Source of the DNA: an uncultured Bariatricus sp.
GTDB taxonomy: Bacteria > Bacillota > Clostridia > Lachnospirales > Lachnospiraceae
Reading direction: 5' to 3'
Assembly: GCA_934320645.1 (NCBI GenBank)
Contig: CAKRFP010000004.1
Coordinates: forward strand, 1 to 64,000
DNA: 64,000 nt
This document shows positions 23,356-30,743 of this stretch, in pieces (the stretch's first letter is position 1; each line of letters starts with the position of its first letter). Under the pieces are notes generated by a model. That model had not been told where the DNA came from, ran no database searches, and saw nothing but the letters and a program-made list of their open reading frames with translations. The translations under genes were made by a program, and so were the position numbers.

Positions 23356-25103
23356 TTCGGACTTTATTAAAAGAAGTAAAAGAATATAAAGCGGCATCGA
23401 TCGCGACACCGTTTTTTATGATTCTGGAAGTATTGTTTGAGACATTGATTCCATTTCTGATGGCATCTATTATCGATAAGGGTGTTAATACCGGCGATAT
23501 CCATCATATTTACAAAGTCGGTGGCATTATGATCGGTGCAGCGTTCCTTGGACTGCTTGCAGGTATGGCAGGGGGACGCTACGGGGCAAAGGCTTCGACA
23601 GGGTTTGCGAAGAATTTGAGAAATAAGATGTTCGATCAGATCCAGACCTATTCGTTTGCAAATATTGATCATTTCAGTACAGCAGGTCTGGTTACACGTC
23701 TGACAACAGATGTGACCAATGTGCAGAATGCATATCAGATGGTTCTTCGCATGATGATGCGTGCACCGGCAAGCATGATCTGTGCGATGGTAATGGCGTT
23801 TACGATCAATGCGAGACTTGCCAGCATTTATCTTGTGGCAGTTCTGATTCTGGGAACGATTCTGTTTTTTATTATCCGTCATGCGACGGCATATTTCCAG
23901 CAGGCGTTTCCAAAGTATGATGCGCTGAATGCGTCTGTTCAGGAAAATGTATCTGCGATCCGTGTAGTGAAGGCATATGTAAGAGAAGAACAGGAGACCG
24001 GTAAATTTCAGCGTGCCAGCAAAAATATTTACGATATTTTCGTAAGAGCAGAAAAAAATGTTGTGTGGAATGCACCGATCATGATGTTTACTGTATATAC
24101 GTGTATCATTTTGATCAGCTGGTTTGGTGCGAAGATGATCGTGGTGAAATCTCTGACAACAGGGGAACTGATGAGTCTTCTTGCTTATTGTATGAATATT
24201 CTGATGAGCCTGATGATGCTGTCTATGGTATTTGTTATGATTTCTATGAGTATGGCAAGTATGCGCCGTATTGCAGAAGTATTGAATGAGACAACGGATA
24301 TCCATAATCCGGAACACCCGGTTTATGAAGTGGCTGACGGAAGTATTTTATTTAAAAATGTAGATTTTTCTTATAAAAAGGACAGTGTAGAAAAAGTACT
24401 GAAAAATATCAATCTGGAAATTCATTCCGGAGAGACCATCGGAATTATCGGAGGTACCGGAAGTGCGAAAACGAGTCTGGTCAATCTGATCAGCCGTCTG
24501 TATGATGTGACGGAAGGAGAAATCCTGGTCGGTGGGAAAAATGTCAAAGAGTACGATCTGGAGGTTCTGCGAAATCAGGTATCGGTTGTATTACAGAACA
24601 ATGTATTATTCACAGGAAGTATTTTGGATAATCTTCGCTGGGGGAATAAAGAAGCAACAGACGAGGAATGTATCCAGGCGTGCAGACTTGCATGTGCAGA
24701 TGAATTCATTGAACGTTTTCCTGAAAAATATCATACGCACATTGAACAGGGAGGAAACAACGTATCCGGTGGTCAGAAGCAGAGACTGTGTATTGCAAGA
24801 GCACTGCTTAAGAAACCGAAGATCCTGATCCTGGATGACAGTACCAGTGCGGTAGATACTGCTACAGATGCGAAGATCCGCCGTGCATTCCGTGAAGAAA
24901 TCCCGGATACAACAAAGCTGATCATTGCACAGCGTGTATCCAGTGTGCAGGATGCAGACCGTATCATCGTTATGGATGAAGGGCAGGTTCATGGATTTGG
25001 TACACACGAAGAATTGCTGAAGACCGATGAAATTTACCGCGAAGTATACGAATCGCAGACTCAGGGCGGAGGAGATTTTGATGAAAACGGAGGTGAAGCA
25101 TAA
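23352..25103 (+). CDS. Multidrug-type ABC exporter subunit A (degenerate-site partner)
   Basis: The 583-residue protein has a six-helix exporter domain (about 15-300) and an ATPase domain. Walker A is GGTGSAKTS, with Ala where the invariant Gly before Lys is expected. The signature is VSGGQKQRLCIARALL and Walker B ILILDDS, with Asp in place of the catalytic Glu. These changes match the degenerate partner of heterodimeric exporters such as YheH/YheI or LmrCD. It is coupled to the MarR gene by ATGA and to subunit B by TAATG. The substrate is probably a drug or bile-like amphiphile; this is inference from the MarR control. Confidence 0.87.
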   Translation: MIRTLLKEVKEYKAASIATPFFMILEVLFETLIPFLMASIIDKGVNTGDIHHIYKVGGIMIGAAFLGLLAGMAGGRYGAKASTGFAKNLRNKMFDQIQTYSFANIDHFSTAGLVTRLTTDVTNVQNAYQMVLRMMMRAPASMICAMVMAFTINARLASIYLVAVLILGTILFFIIRHATAYFQQAFPKYDALNASVQENVSAIRVVKAYVREEQETGKFQRASKNIYDIFVRAEKNVVWNAPIMMFTVYTCIILISWFGAKMIVVKSLTTGELMSLLAYCMNILMSLMMLSMVFVMISMSMASMRRIAEVLNETTDIHNPEHPVYEVADGSILFKNVDFSYKKDSVEKVLKNINLEIHSGETIGIIGGTGSAKTSLVNLISRLYDVTEGEILVGGKNVKEYDLEVLRNQVSVVLQNNVLFTGSILDNLRWGNKEATDEECIQACRLACADEFIERFPEKYHTHIEQGGNNVSGGQKQRLCIARALLKKPKILILDDSTSAVDTATDAKIRRAFREEIPDTTKLIIAQRVSSVQDADRIIVMDEGQVHGFGTHEELLKTDEIYREVYESQTQGGGDFDENGGEA

Positions 25104-26998
25104 TGCCAAGACCGATGGGAAGACCAACGAAAAAGGTGAAAAATCCTGGGAAATTACTTATGCGACTGATGAATTATATTTTTCGTGATTATAAGCTTCA
25201 TTGTATAGCGGTTTTTATCCTTATTTTTGTAGGAGTTATTGCAAATGTACAGGGGACGATGTTTACGAGGGATCTGATCGACAAATATATCACACCGTTT
25301 TTATTATCCAGTGGCACGCCGAACTTTTCTCCGCTTGCACATGCGATCGGAAGGGTTGCTGTATTTTACGGGATTGGAATTATTGCGACCTATTCATATA
25401 ACCGGATTATGATCAATGTTACACAGGGAATGATGATGAACATGCGTAACGAATTATTTGAGCATATGGAAAAACTTCCGATCAAATATTTTGATACACA
25501 TGCACATGGAGATATCATGTCGATCTATACGAATGATATTGATACATTGAGACAGATGGTCAGCCAGAGTATTCCGCAGATCATCAACAGTGGTTTTACG
25601 ATCGTCAGTGTGTTTGTAAGTATGCTGATCTTAAATATCCCACTGACAGTTGTGACGATGGTCATGGTTGCAATTATGATTTTCGGGACGAAAAAAGCAG
25701 CAGGGCAGAGTGGAAAATACTTTTTGGAACAGCAGAGAAATCTCGGTAAGGTCAATGGATTTATCGAAGAAATGATGAATGGACAGAAGGTTGTCAAGGT
25801 CTTCTGCCATGAGGAAGAAAGTAAGGCAGAATTTAAAGAGCTGAATGAGGCACTTTTTGTAAGCGCAGACCGTGCGAATACTTATGCAAACTACCTCGGA
25901 CCTTTGAATGCGCAGATCGGAAATATCAGTTATGTAGTCTGTGCGATTGTCGGGGGCGCCCTTGCGCTGAATGGTGTGGGAGGATTTACACTGGGTGGAC
26001 TGGCAAGCTTTCTGACATTCAATAAAAGCTTTAGTATGCCGATCAACCAGGTCAGCCAGCAGATGAATGCTATTGTAATGGCACTTGCAGGAGCAGAGCG
26101 TATCTTTACCCTTCTGGATGAGAAAGTGGAAGTAGATGACGGCTATGTGACTCTGGTCAATGTGAAAAAAGAAAATGGAAAACTTATAGAATGTAAGGAA
26201 CGTACCGGATGTTGGGCATGGAAGCATACACATCAGGCAGATGGTTCGGTAGATTATATTGAGCTTAAGGGAAATGTAGTATTTGATGGTGTGGATTTCG
26301 GGTACAATAATGATAAGATCGTGCTTCATGATGTGAAATTGTATGCAGAGCCGGGGCAGAAAATTGCCTTTGTAGGTTCGACAGGAGCAGGAAAAACAAC
26401 CATTACCAATCTGATCAACCGGTTTTATGATATTCAGGATGGAAAAATCCGCTACGATGGAATTAATATAAACAAGATTCGGAAAGCGGATCTGCGACGT
26501 TCCCTTGGAATTGTACTGCAGGATACACATCTGTTCACAGGAACGGTAAAAGACAATATCCGTTTTGGAAAACTGGATGCAACAGATGAAGAAATCTTTG
26601 CAGCAGCAGAACTGGCAAATGCAGATGGATTTATCCGCAGACTTCCGGAAGGATATGATACGGTCATCACCGGGGATGGGGCAAACTTAAGCCAGGGACA
26701 GAGACAGCTTCTTGCAATTGCCAGAGCAGCAGTTGCAGATCCGCCGGTACTGATCCTGGATGAGGCTACAAGCTCTATTGATACGCGTACCGAACGTATT
26801 ATTCAGGAAAGTATGGACAGACTGATGCATGGACGTACTACGTTTGTGATCGCGCATCGTCTGTCTACGGTTCGGAATTCCGACTGTATCATGGTTCTGG
26901 AACAGGGACGCATTATCGAAAGAGGTACCCATGACCAACTGATTTCAGAAAAGGGAAAATATTATCAGTTGTACACCGGAAATGCAATTGCCGAATAA
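25103..26998 (+). CDS. Multidrug-type ABC exporter subunit B (catalytic partner)
   Basis: The 631-residue protein has an exporter domain (about 25-340), a family-typical insertion of about 50 residues with a CxxxxGCWAW-like segment (about 355-395), and an ATPase domain. The ATPase has Walker A GSTGAGKTT, signature LSQGQRQLLAIARA, Walker B VLILDEATSSID with the catalytic Glu, and H-loop IAHRLST. It complements the degenerate subunit A. Its ATG overlaps the TAA of subunit A. It is the last gene of the MarR operon. Confidence 0.88.
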   Translation: MPRPMGRPTKKVKNPGKLLMRLMNYIFRDYKLHCIAVFILIFVGVIANVQGTMFTRDLIDKYITPFLLSSGTPNFSPLAHAIGRVAVFYGIGIIATYSYNRIMINVTQGMMMNMRNELFEHMEKLPIKYFDTHAHGDIMSIYTNDIDTLRQMVSQSIPQIINSGFTIVSVFVSMLILNIPLTVVTMVMVAIMIFGTKKAAGQSGKYFLEQQRNLGKVNGFIEEMMNGQKVVKVFCHEEESKAEFKELNEALFVSADRANTYANYLGPLNAQIGNISYVVCAIVGGALALNGVGGFTLGGLASFLTFNKSFSMPINQVSQQMNAIVMALAGAERIFTLLDEKVEVDDGYVTLVNVKKENGKLIECKERTGCWAWKHTHQADGSVDYIELKGNVVFDGVDFGYNNDKIVLHDVKLYAEPGQKIAFVGSTGAGKTTITNLINRFYDIQDGKIRYDGININKIRKADLRRSLGIVLQDTHLFTGTVKDNIRFGKLDATDEEIFAAAELANADGFIRRLPEGYDTVITGDGANLSQGQRQLLAIARAAVADPPVLILDEATSSIDTRTERIIQESMDRLMHGRTTFVIAHRLSTVRNSDCIMVLEQGRIIERGTHDQLISEKGKYYQLYTGNAIAE

Positions 26999-27065
26999 GA
27001 TTCAAAAAACAGTAACAACAGGATTCAACAAAATTTACATAAATTAAAAAATACTATCAATTTTT

Positions 27066-27094
27066 TTGTGCATACGCTATACTTGTATATATAG
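27066..27094 (+). promoter_or_regulatory. Weak promoter candidate for yitT
   Basis: TTGTGC (27066-27071) lies about 16-17 bp before TATATA/ATATAG (27088-27094), in a T- then A-rich setting about 75 bp upstream of the gene. Confidence 0.35.
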
Positions 27095-27167
27095 CACTGC
27101 AAATCCTTCCAATCAGAGGAGTAAAATAGCAGTTCTATAAAAATGTCATGATAGGGTAGGTTTGGGG

Positions 27168-28043
27168 ATGAAAAAACAAATCAATTGCAAAGAAGTTGTA
27201 TGGGAACTATTTACACTTACCGCTGCAGTGGCAATTATCGCTGCAGCGGTTTATTTCTTTCTGGTGCCGAGCCATGCATCGGTCAGCAGTATTTCCGGTC
27301 TTGGAATTATTCTTACGAATTTTATACCTTTACCGCTTTCAGTGATCACGATGGTCCTGAATGTTGTTCTTTTGATCATCGGATTCATAACATGTGGACG
27401 GGAATTTGGTACGAAAACCGTGTATACCAGTATCTTACTGCCAGTATTTATCGGTATTTTTGAACGGATTTTCCCGAATATCGGTTCCCTGACAAAAACC
27501 CAGGAACTGGATGTCCTCTGTTATGTTCTCGTAGTTAGTGTAGGACTCAGCATTCTCTTTAATATGAATGCTTCTTCCGGCGGACTTGATATTGTGGCTA
27601 AGATCATGAATAAATATCTGCACATCGAATTGGGAAAAGCCATGTCTTTAGCCGGTATGTGCGTGGCGCTTTCGGCAGCACTTGTATATGATAAGAAGAC
27701 GGTGGTTTTAAGTGTTCTTGGTACTTATTTTAATGGGATAGTGGTAGACCATTTTATCTTCGGGCAGAATCTGAAACGAAGAGTATGTATTATTACAAAG
27801 TATGAAGAAGAACTTCGAAATTTTATTCTGCATGAGCTTCATAGTGGAGCAACCATTTATGATGCCATCGGAGCGTACAATTTAGATAAAAAACACGAGA
27901 TCATTACGATCGTAGATAAAAACGAGTATCAGAAACTCATGAATTACATCAATAATCTTGATCCGAAGGCTTTCATCACAGTGTACACGGTGGCAGACAT
28001 GAGATATCAGATGAAGGTTTTGGAAAATGAAGAAAGAAGTTAG
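27168..28043 (+). CDS. YitT-family membrane protein with C-terminal DUF2179 domain
   Basis: The 291-residue protein has about five or six hydrophobic segments (residues 10-195) containing the family stretch NASSGGLDIVAKIMNKY, and a soluble C-terminal domain (about 205-290; CIITKYEEELRNFILHEL, then GATIYDAIGAY) of the DUF2179 type, which resembles a ligand-binding regulatory fold. The transport substrate of YitT proteins is unknown. It is a single gene with its own weak promoter. An in-frame TTG at 27162 is an alternative start; I chose the ATG. Confidence 0.85.
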   Translation: MKKQINCKEVVWELFTLTAAVAIIAAAVYFFLVPSHASVSSISGLGIILTNFIPLPLSVITMVLNVVLLIIGFITCGREFGTKTVYTSILLPVFIGIFERIFPNIGSLTKTQELDVLCYVLVVSVGLSILFNMNASSGGLDIVAKIMNKYLHIELGKAMSLAGMCVALSAALVYDKKTVVLSVLGTYFNGIVVDHFIFGQNLKRRVCIITKYEEELRNFILHELHSGATIYDAIGAYNLDKKHEIITIVDKNEYQKLMNYINNLDPKAFITVYTVADMRYQMKVLENEERS

Positions 28044-28109
28044 TGATCTTAAGTGAAACCCGGATGCATTGATCCAAGATAATAATTTTTATGTAAGAAA
28101 AGGTGTGCT

Positions 28110-28286
28110 ATGGATTTTTTTGATTGTAGCCGGTGCTAATTGAGTGATATAAAACCAAACTTTTCAGAACTTGCACGGTTTTATGATCTGGATCGCAGAC
28201 AGAGACTTACTGATTATTACAATGAAAATTTCAATGCAATCAGACCAAGAGAATATACCACCAGAACGCATGACAGTTTGAAATAG
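28110..28286 (+). pseudogene. N-terminal remnant of an IS21-like IstA transposase
   Basis: An open frame reads IKPNFSELARFYDLDRRQRL and then TDYYNENF, stopping at TAG 28284. The IKPNxSELAR-Y-xDRR pattern is the N-terminal helix-turn-helix of IS21-family transposases. An in-frame TAA at 28137 separates it from a short upstream ATG frame, and everything after the first 50 residues is missing. No terminal inverted repeats or IstB are visible. It is a decayed mobile-element scar; family assignment is moderate. Confidence 0.5.
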
Positions 28287-28346
28287 ACTTAATCCTGGAG
28301 GAATATTTCAACGCAGCATGAAAAAAATAGAATAGTAGTAAGATAG

Positions 28347-28386
28347 AAAAGTACAAATGAGAATCGAACATTTGTACTTTTTTCTT
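28347..28386 (+). terminator. Rho-independent terminator
   Basis: AAAAGTACAAATG (28347-28359) and CATTTGTACTTTT (28369-28381) form a perfect 13-bp stem, followed by TTTCTT. It closes the yitT/remnant region. Confidence 0.85.
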
Positions 28387-28417
28387 ACCTTCATCTATAT
28401 ACTTTCAAAAAAATGTT

Positions 28418-28426
28418 TGATATAAT
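28418..28426 (+). promoter_or_regulatory. Extended -10 promoter of uvrB
   Basis: TGATATAAT fits the extended -10 consensus; no good -35 is present. It predicts a start near 28433 and a 5' leader of more than 200 nt before uvrB. Confidence 0.6.
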
Positions 28427-28444
28427 AGGGACTGTTACAAGAAC

Positions 28445-28641
28445 AAACAGTAAAAATATGACAGAACCGGAGCCTAGTATCATCAGGCATTTCCGAGTGC
28501 TGTTTTATCCGCAAATATGAATTTTGTGACTTTTATTCGTAACGAGGTGAGAAACACATCTATTCACCATAAAAATGGGCGTTTCGTTACGAATCCGGAT
28601 ACGAATTTTTGGCTGATAATGATCATAGCAAAAGTCACAAA
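28445..28641 (+). ncRNA. Highly structured 5' leader of uvrB (candidate RNA element)
   Basis: Two folded domains are seen. Domain 1 (about 28445-28507): AAACAG pairs with CTGTTT, enclosing CGGAGCCT with AGGCATTTCCG. Domain 2: TTTGTGACTTTT (28523-28534) pairs with AAAAGTCACAAA (28630-28641), ATTCGTAACGA (28535-28545) with TCGTTACGAAT (28584-28594), and GGTGA with TCACC in the loop. A second ACGAAT (28601-28606) offers an alternative partner for ATTCGT. The outer stem ends directly before the uvrB ribosome site. I do not recognise a known riboswitch class. Confidence 0.5.
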
Positions 28642-28655
28642 TGGAGGGATTTACC

Positions 28656-30716
28656 ATGAATGCAGAAAAAGGACATTCGCAATCCGCTGACAAAAGTCAG
28701 CTACTTGCTCATAAAAGCAGCCCGCAGGGCGGACATGCTTTTAAATTAAAAGCCCCATATAAGCCGACCGGAGACCAGCCACAGGCAATTGCAGAGCTTG
28801 TGAAAGGGTTCAAGGAAGGTAATCAATGCCAGACTTTACTAGGGGTTACGGGTTCTGGAAAGACTTTTACGATGGCAAATGTGATTCAGCAATTACAGAA
28901 GCCGACGCTTGTCATCGCTCATAATAAAACACTTGCAGCTCAGTTGTACGGAGAGTTCAAGGAGATGTTCCCCGATAACGCAGTGGAATATTTTGTCTCC
29001 TACTACGACTACTACCAGCCAGAGGCCTACGTCCCGTCTTCCGACACCTACATCGCCAAGGACTCTGCCATCAACGATGAGATCGACAAGCTCCGCCACT
29101 CTGCGACAGCAGCGCTTTCTGAGCGGAATGATGTCATCATTGTGGCAAGTGTGTCCTGCATTTACGGACTGGGTTCGCCGATCGATTACAAGGAGATGGT
29201 GATTTCGCTCAGACCGGGCATGATCAAAGACAGGGATGAAGTTCTGAAGAAGCTGGTTGAGATCCAGTATGACCGCAATGATATGGATTTCAAGCGTGGA
29301 ACGTTCCGGGTGCGTGGAGATGTAGTTGAGATTTTCCCGGCATATTCGGAAAAAATTGCATACAGAATTGAATTTTTCGGTGATGAGATAGACAGAATAA
29401 CAGAGATTGATACATTGACCGGTGAAGTGTTGAATGTGATCGGGCATGTGGCAATTTTCCCGGCATCTCATTATGTAGTGTCCAAGGAGAATATGGAGCG
29501 TGCCATCGGGGAGATTGAAGAAGAACTGGAGCAGCAGATCCGTTATTTTAAAGGGGAAGATAAGCTTCTGGAAGCACAGCGTATTTCTGAGAGAACGAAT
29601 TTTGATATAGAAATGATGCGAGAGACAGGATTTTGTTCCGGAATTGAAAATTATTCGAGACATCTGACCGGACAGAAAGCAGGGGAGCCGCCGTGTACAT
29701 TGATTGACTATTTTCCGGATGATTTTCTGATCATGATCGATGAGTCGCATAAGACGATTCCACAGATCGGAGCCATGTATCACGGCGATCAGTCGAGAAA
29801 GACAACGCTGGTAGATTATGGATTCCGTCTGCCGTCGGCAAAGGATAACAGACCGCTCAGCTTTGGGGAGTTTGAAAGCAAGATTGACCAGGTACTGTTT
29901 GTATCGGCGACACCGGGAGAGTACGAGGAGTCTCATGAACTGCTGCGGGCAGAGCAGGTAATCCGACCGACAGGTCTTCTGGATCCGGAAGTAGAAGTGC
30001 GCCCGATCGAAGGACAGATTGACGATCTGATCAGTGAGGTAAATAAAGAAACAGCGAAGAAGAATAAGGTACTGATCACAACACTGACAAAGCGTATGGC
30101 AGAAGATCTGACTGATTATATGCGGGAGCTTGGCATTCGTGTGAAATATTTACATTCGGATATTGATACTCTGGAAAGGACAGAGATTATCCGGGATATG
30201 CGTCTGGATGTATTTGATGTACTGGTTGGAATCAACCTGCTTCGAGAAGGTCTGGATATTCCGGAGATTACGCTGGTGGCGATTCTGGATGCGGACAAAG
30301 AAGGTTTCCTGCGTTCGGAAACTTCGCTGATCCAGACCATTGGCCGTGCGGCGAGAAATGCAGAGGGTCATGTTATCATGTATGCGGATAACATGACGGA
30401 TTCGATGCGGATGGCGATTGATGAGACGATGCGCCGTCGTGAAATTCAGATGAAATACAATGAAGAACATGGGATCACGCCGCAGACGATCAAGAAGTCG
30501 GTGCGTGATCTGATCAGTATTTCAAAGAAGGTTGCAGCAGAAGAGATGAAGTTGGAAAAAGATCCGGAATCCATGAGTGTGGCAGAGCTGGAGAAGCTGA
30601 TCAAGAAGCTGGAAAAGCAGATGAAGAAAGCGGCAGCAGAGCTGAATTTCGAGGCGGCAGCAGAGCTGCGTGATAAGCTGATCGAGCTGAAAAAGCATTT
30701 GAATGAGATGGAGTAA
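28656..30716 (+). CDS. uvrB: UvrABC excision nuclease subunit B
   Basis: The 686-residue protein is the damage-verification helicase of nucleotide excision repair. Visible motifs are Walker A GVTGSGKTFT, the beta-hairpin region YYDYYQPEAYVPSSDTYI, DESHKT, SATPGEYE, and the C-terminal UVR motif after about residue 640 that contacts UvrC and UvrA. The start is the ATG with GGAGGG seven bases upstream. It adds about 28 low-complexity residues (AEKGHSQSADKSQ) before the usual beginning of UvrB at YKPTGDQPQAI, which is unusual. It is followed by uvrA in one operon. No LexA-type box was recognised in the promoter. Confidence 0.97.
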   Translation: MNAEKGHSQSADKSQLLAHKSSPQGGHAFKLKAPYKPTGDQPQAIAELVKGFKEGNQCQTLLGVTGSGKTFTMANVIQQLQKPTLVIAHNKTLAAQLYGEFKEMFPDNAVEYFVSYYDYYQPEAYVPSSDTYIAKDSAINDEIDKLRHSATAALSERNDVIIVASVSCIYGLGSPIDYKEMVISLRPGMIKDRDEVLKKLVEIQYDRNDMDFKRGTFRVRGDVVEIFPAYSEKIAYRIEFFGDEIDRITEIDTLTGEVLNVIGHVAIFPASHYVVSKENMERAIGEIEEELEQQIRYFKGEDKLLEAQRISERTNFDIEMMRETGFCSGIENYSRHLTGQKAGEPPCTLIDYFPDDFLIMIDESHKTIPQIGAMYHGDQSRKTTLVDYGFRLPSAKDNRPLSFGEFESKIDQVLFVSATPGEYEESHELLRAEQVIRPTGLLDPEVEVRPIEGQIDDLISEVNKETAKKNKVLITTLTKRMAEDLTDYMRELGIRVKYLHSDIDTLERTEIIRDMRLDVFDVLVGINLLREGLDIPEITLVAILDADKEGFLRSETSLIQTIGRAARNAEGHVIMYADNMTDSMRMAIDETMRRREIQMKYNEEHGITPQTIKKSVRDLISISKKVAAEEMKLEKDPESMSVAELEKLIKKLEKQMKKAAAELNFEAAAELRDKLIELKKHLNEME

Positions 30717-30743
30717 AGCGAAGAGATAGAAGAGGAAGAACAG

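Noticed and set aside
23367..24317. Long minus-strand frame (316 codons) opposite the MarR-linked ABC gene
   Set aside because: It is composed mainly of Cys/His/Asn/Arg residues with no domain; it mirrors codon bias of the clear exporter gene on the other strand.
25631..26530. Minus-strand frame of 299 codons opposite the second ABC subunit
   Set aside because: It is an antisense shadow without a ribosome site or recognisable motif.
28400..28660. LexA/SOS box ahead of uvrB
   Set aside because: I looked for a GAAC-N4-GTTC type site and found only a single GAAC half.
28893..29936. Minus-strand frame of 347 codons opposite uvrB
   Set aside because: It is antisense to a certain uvrB coding region, with no motif and no promoter.
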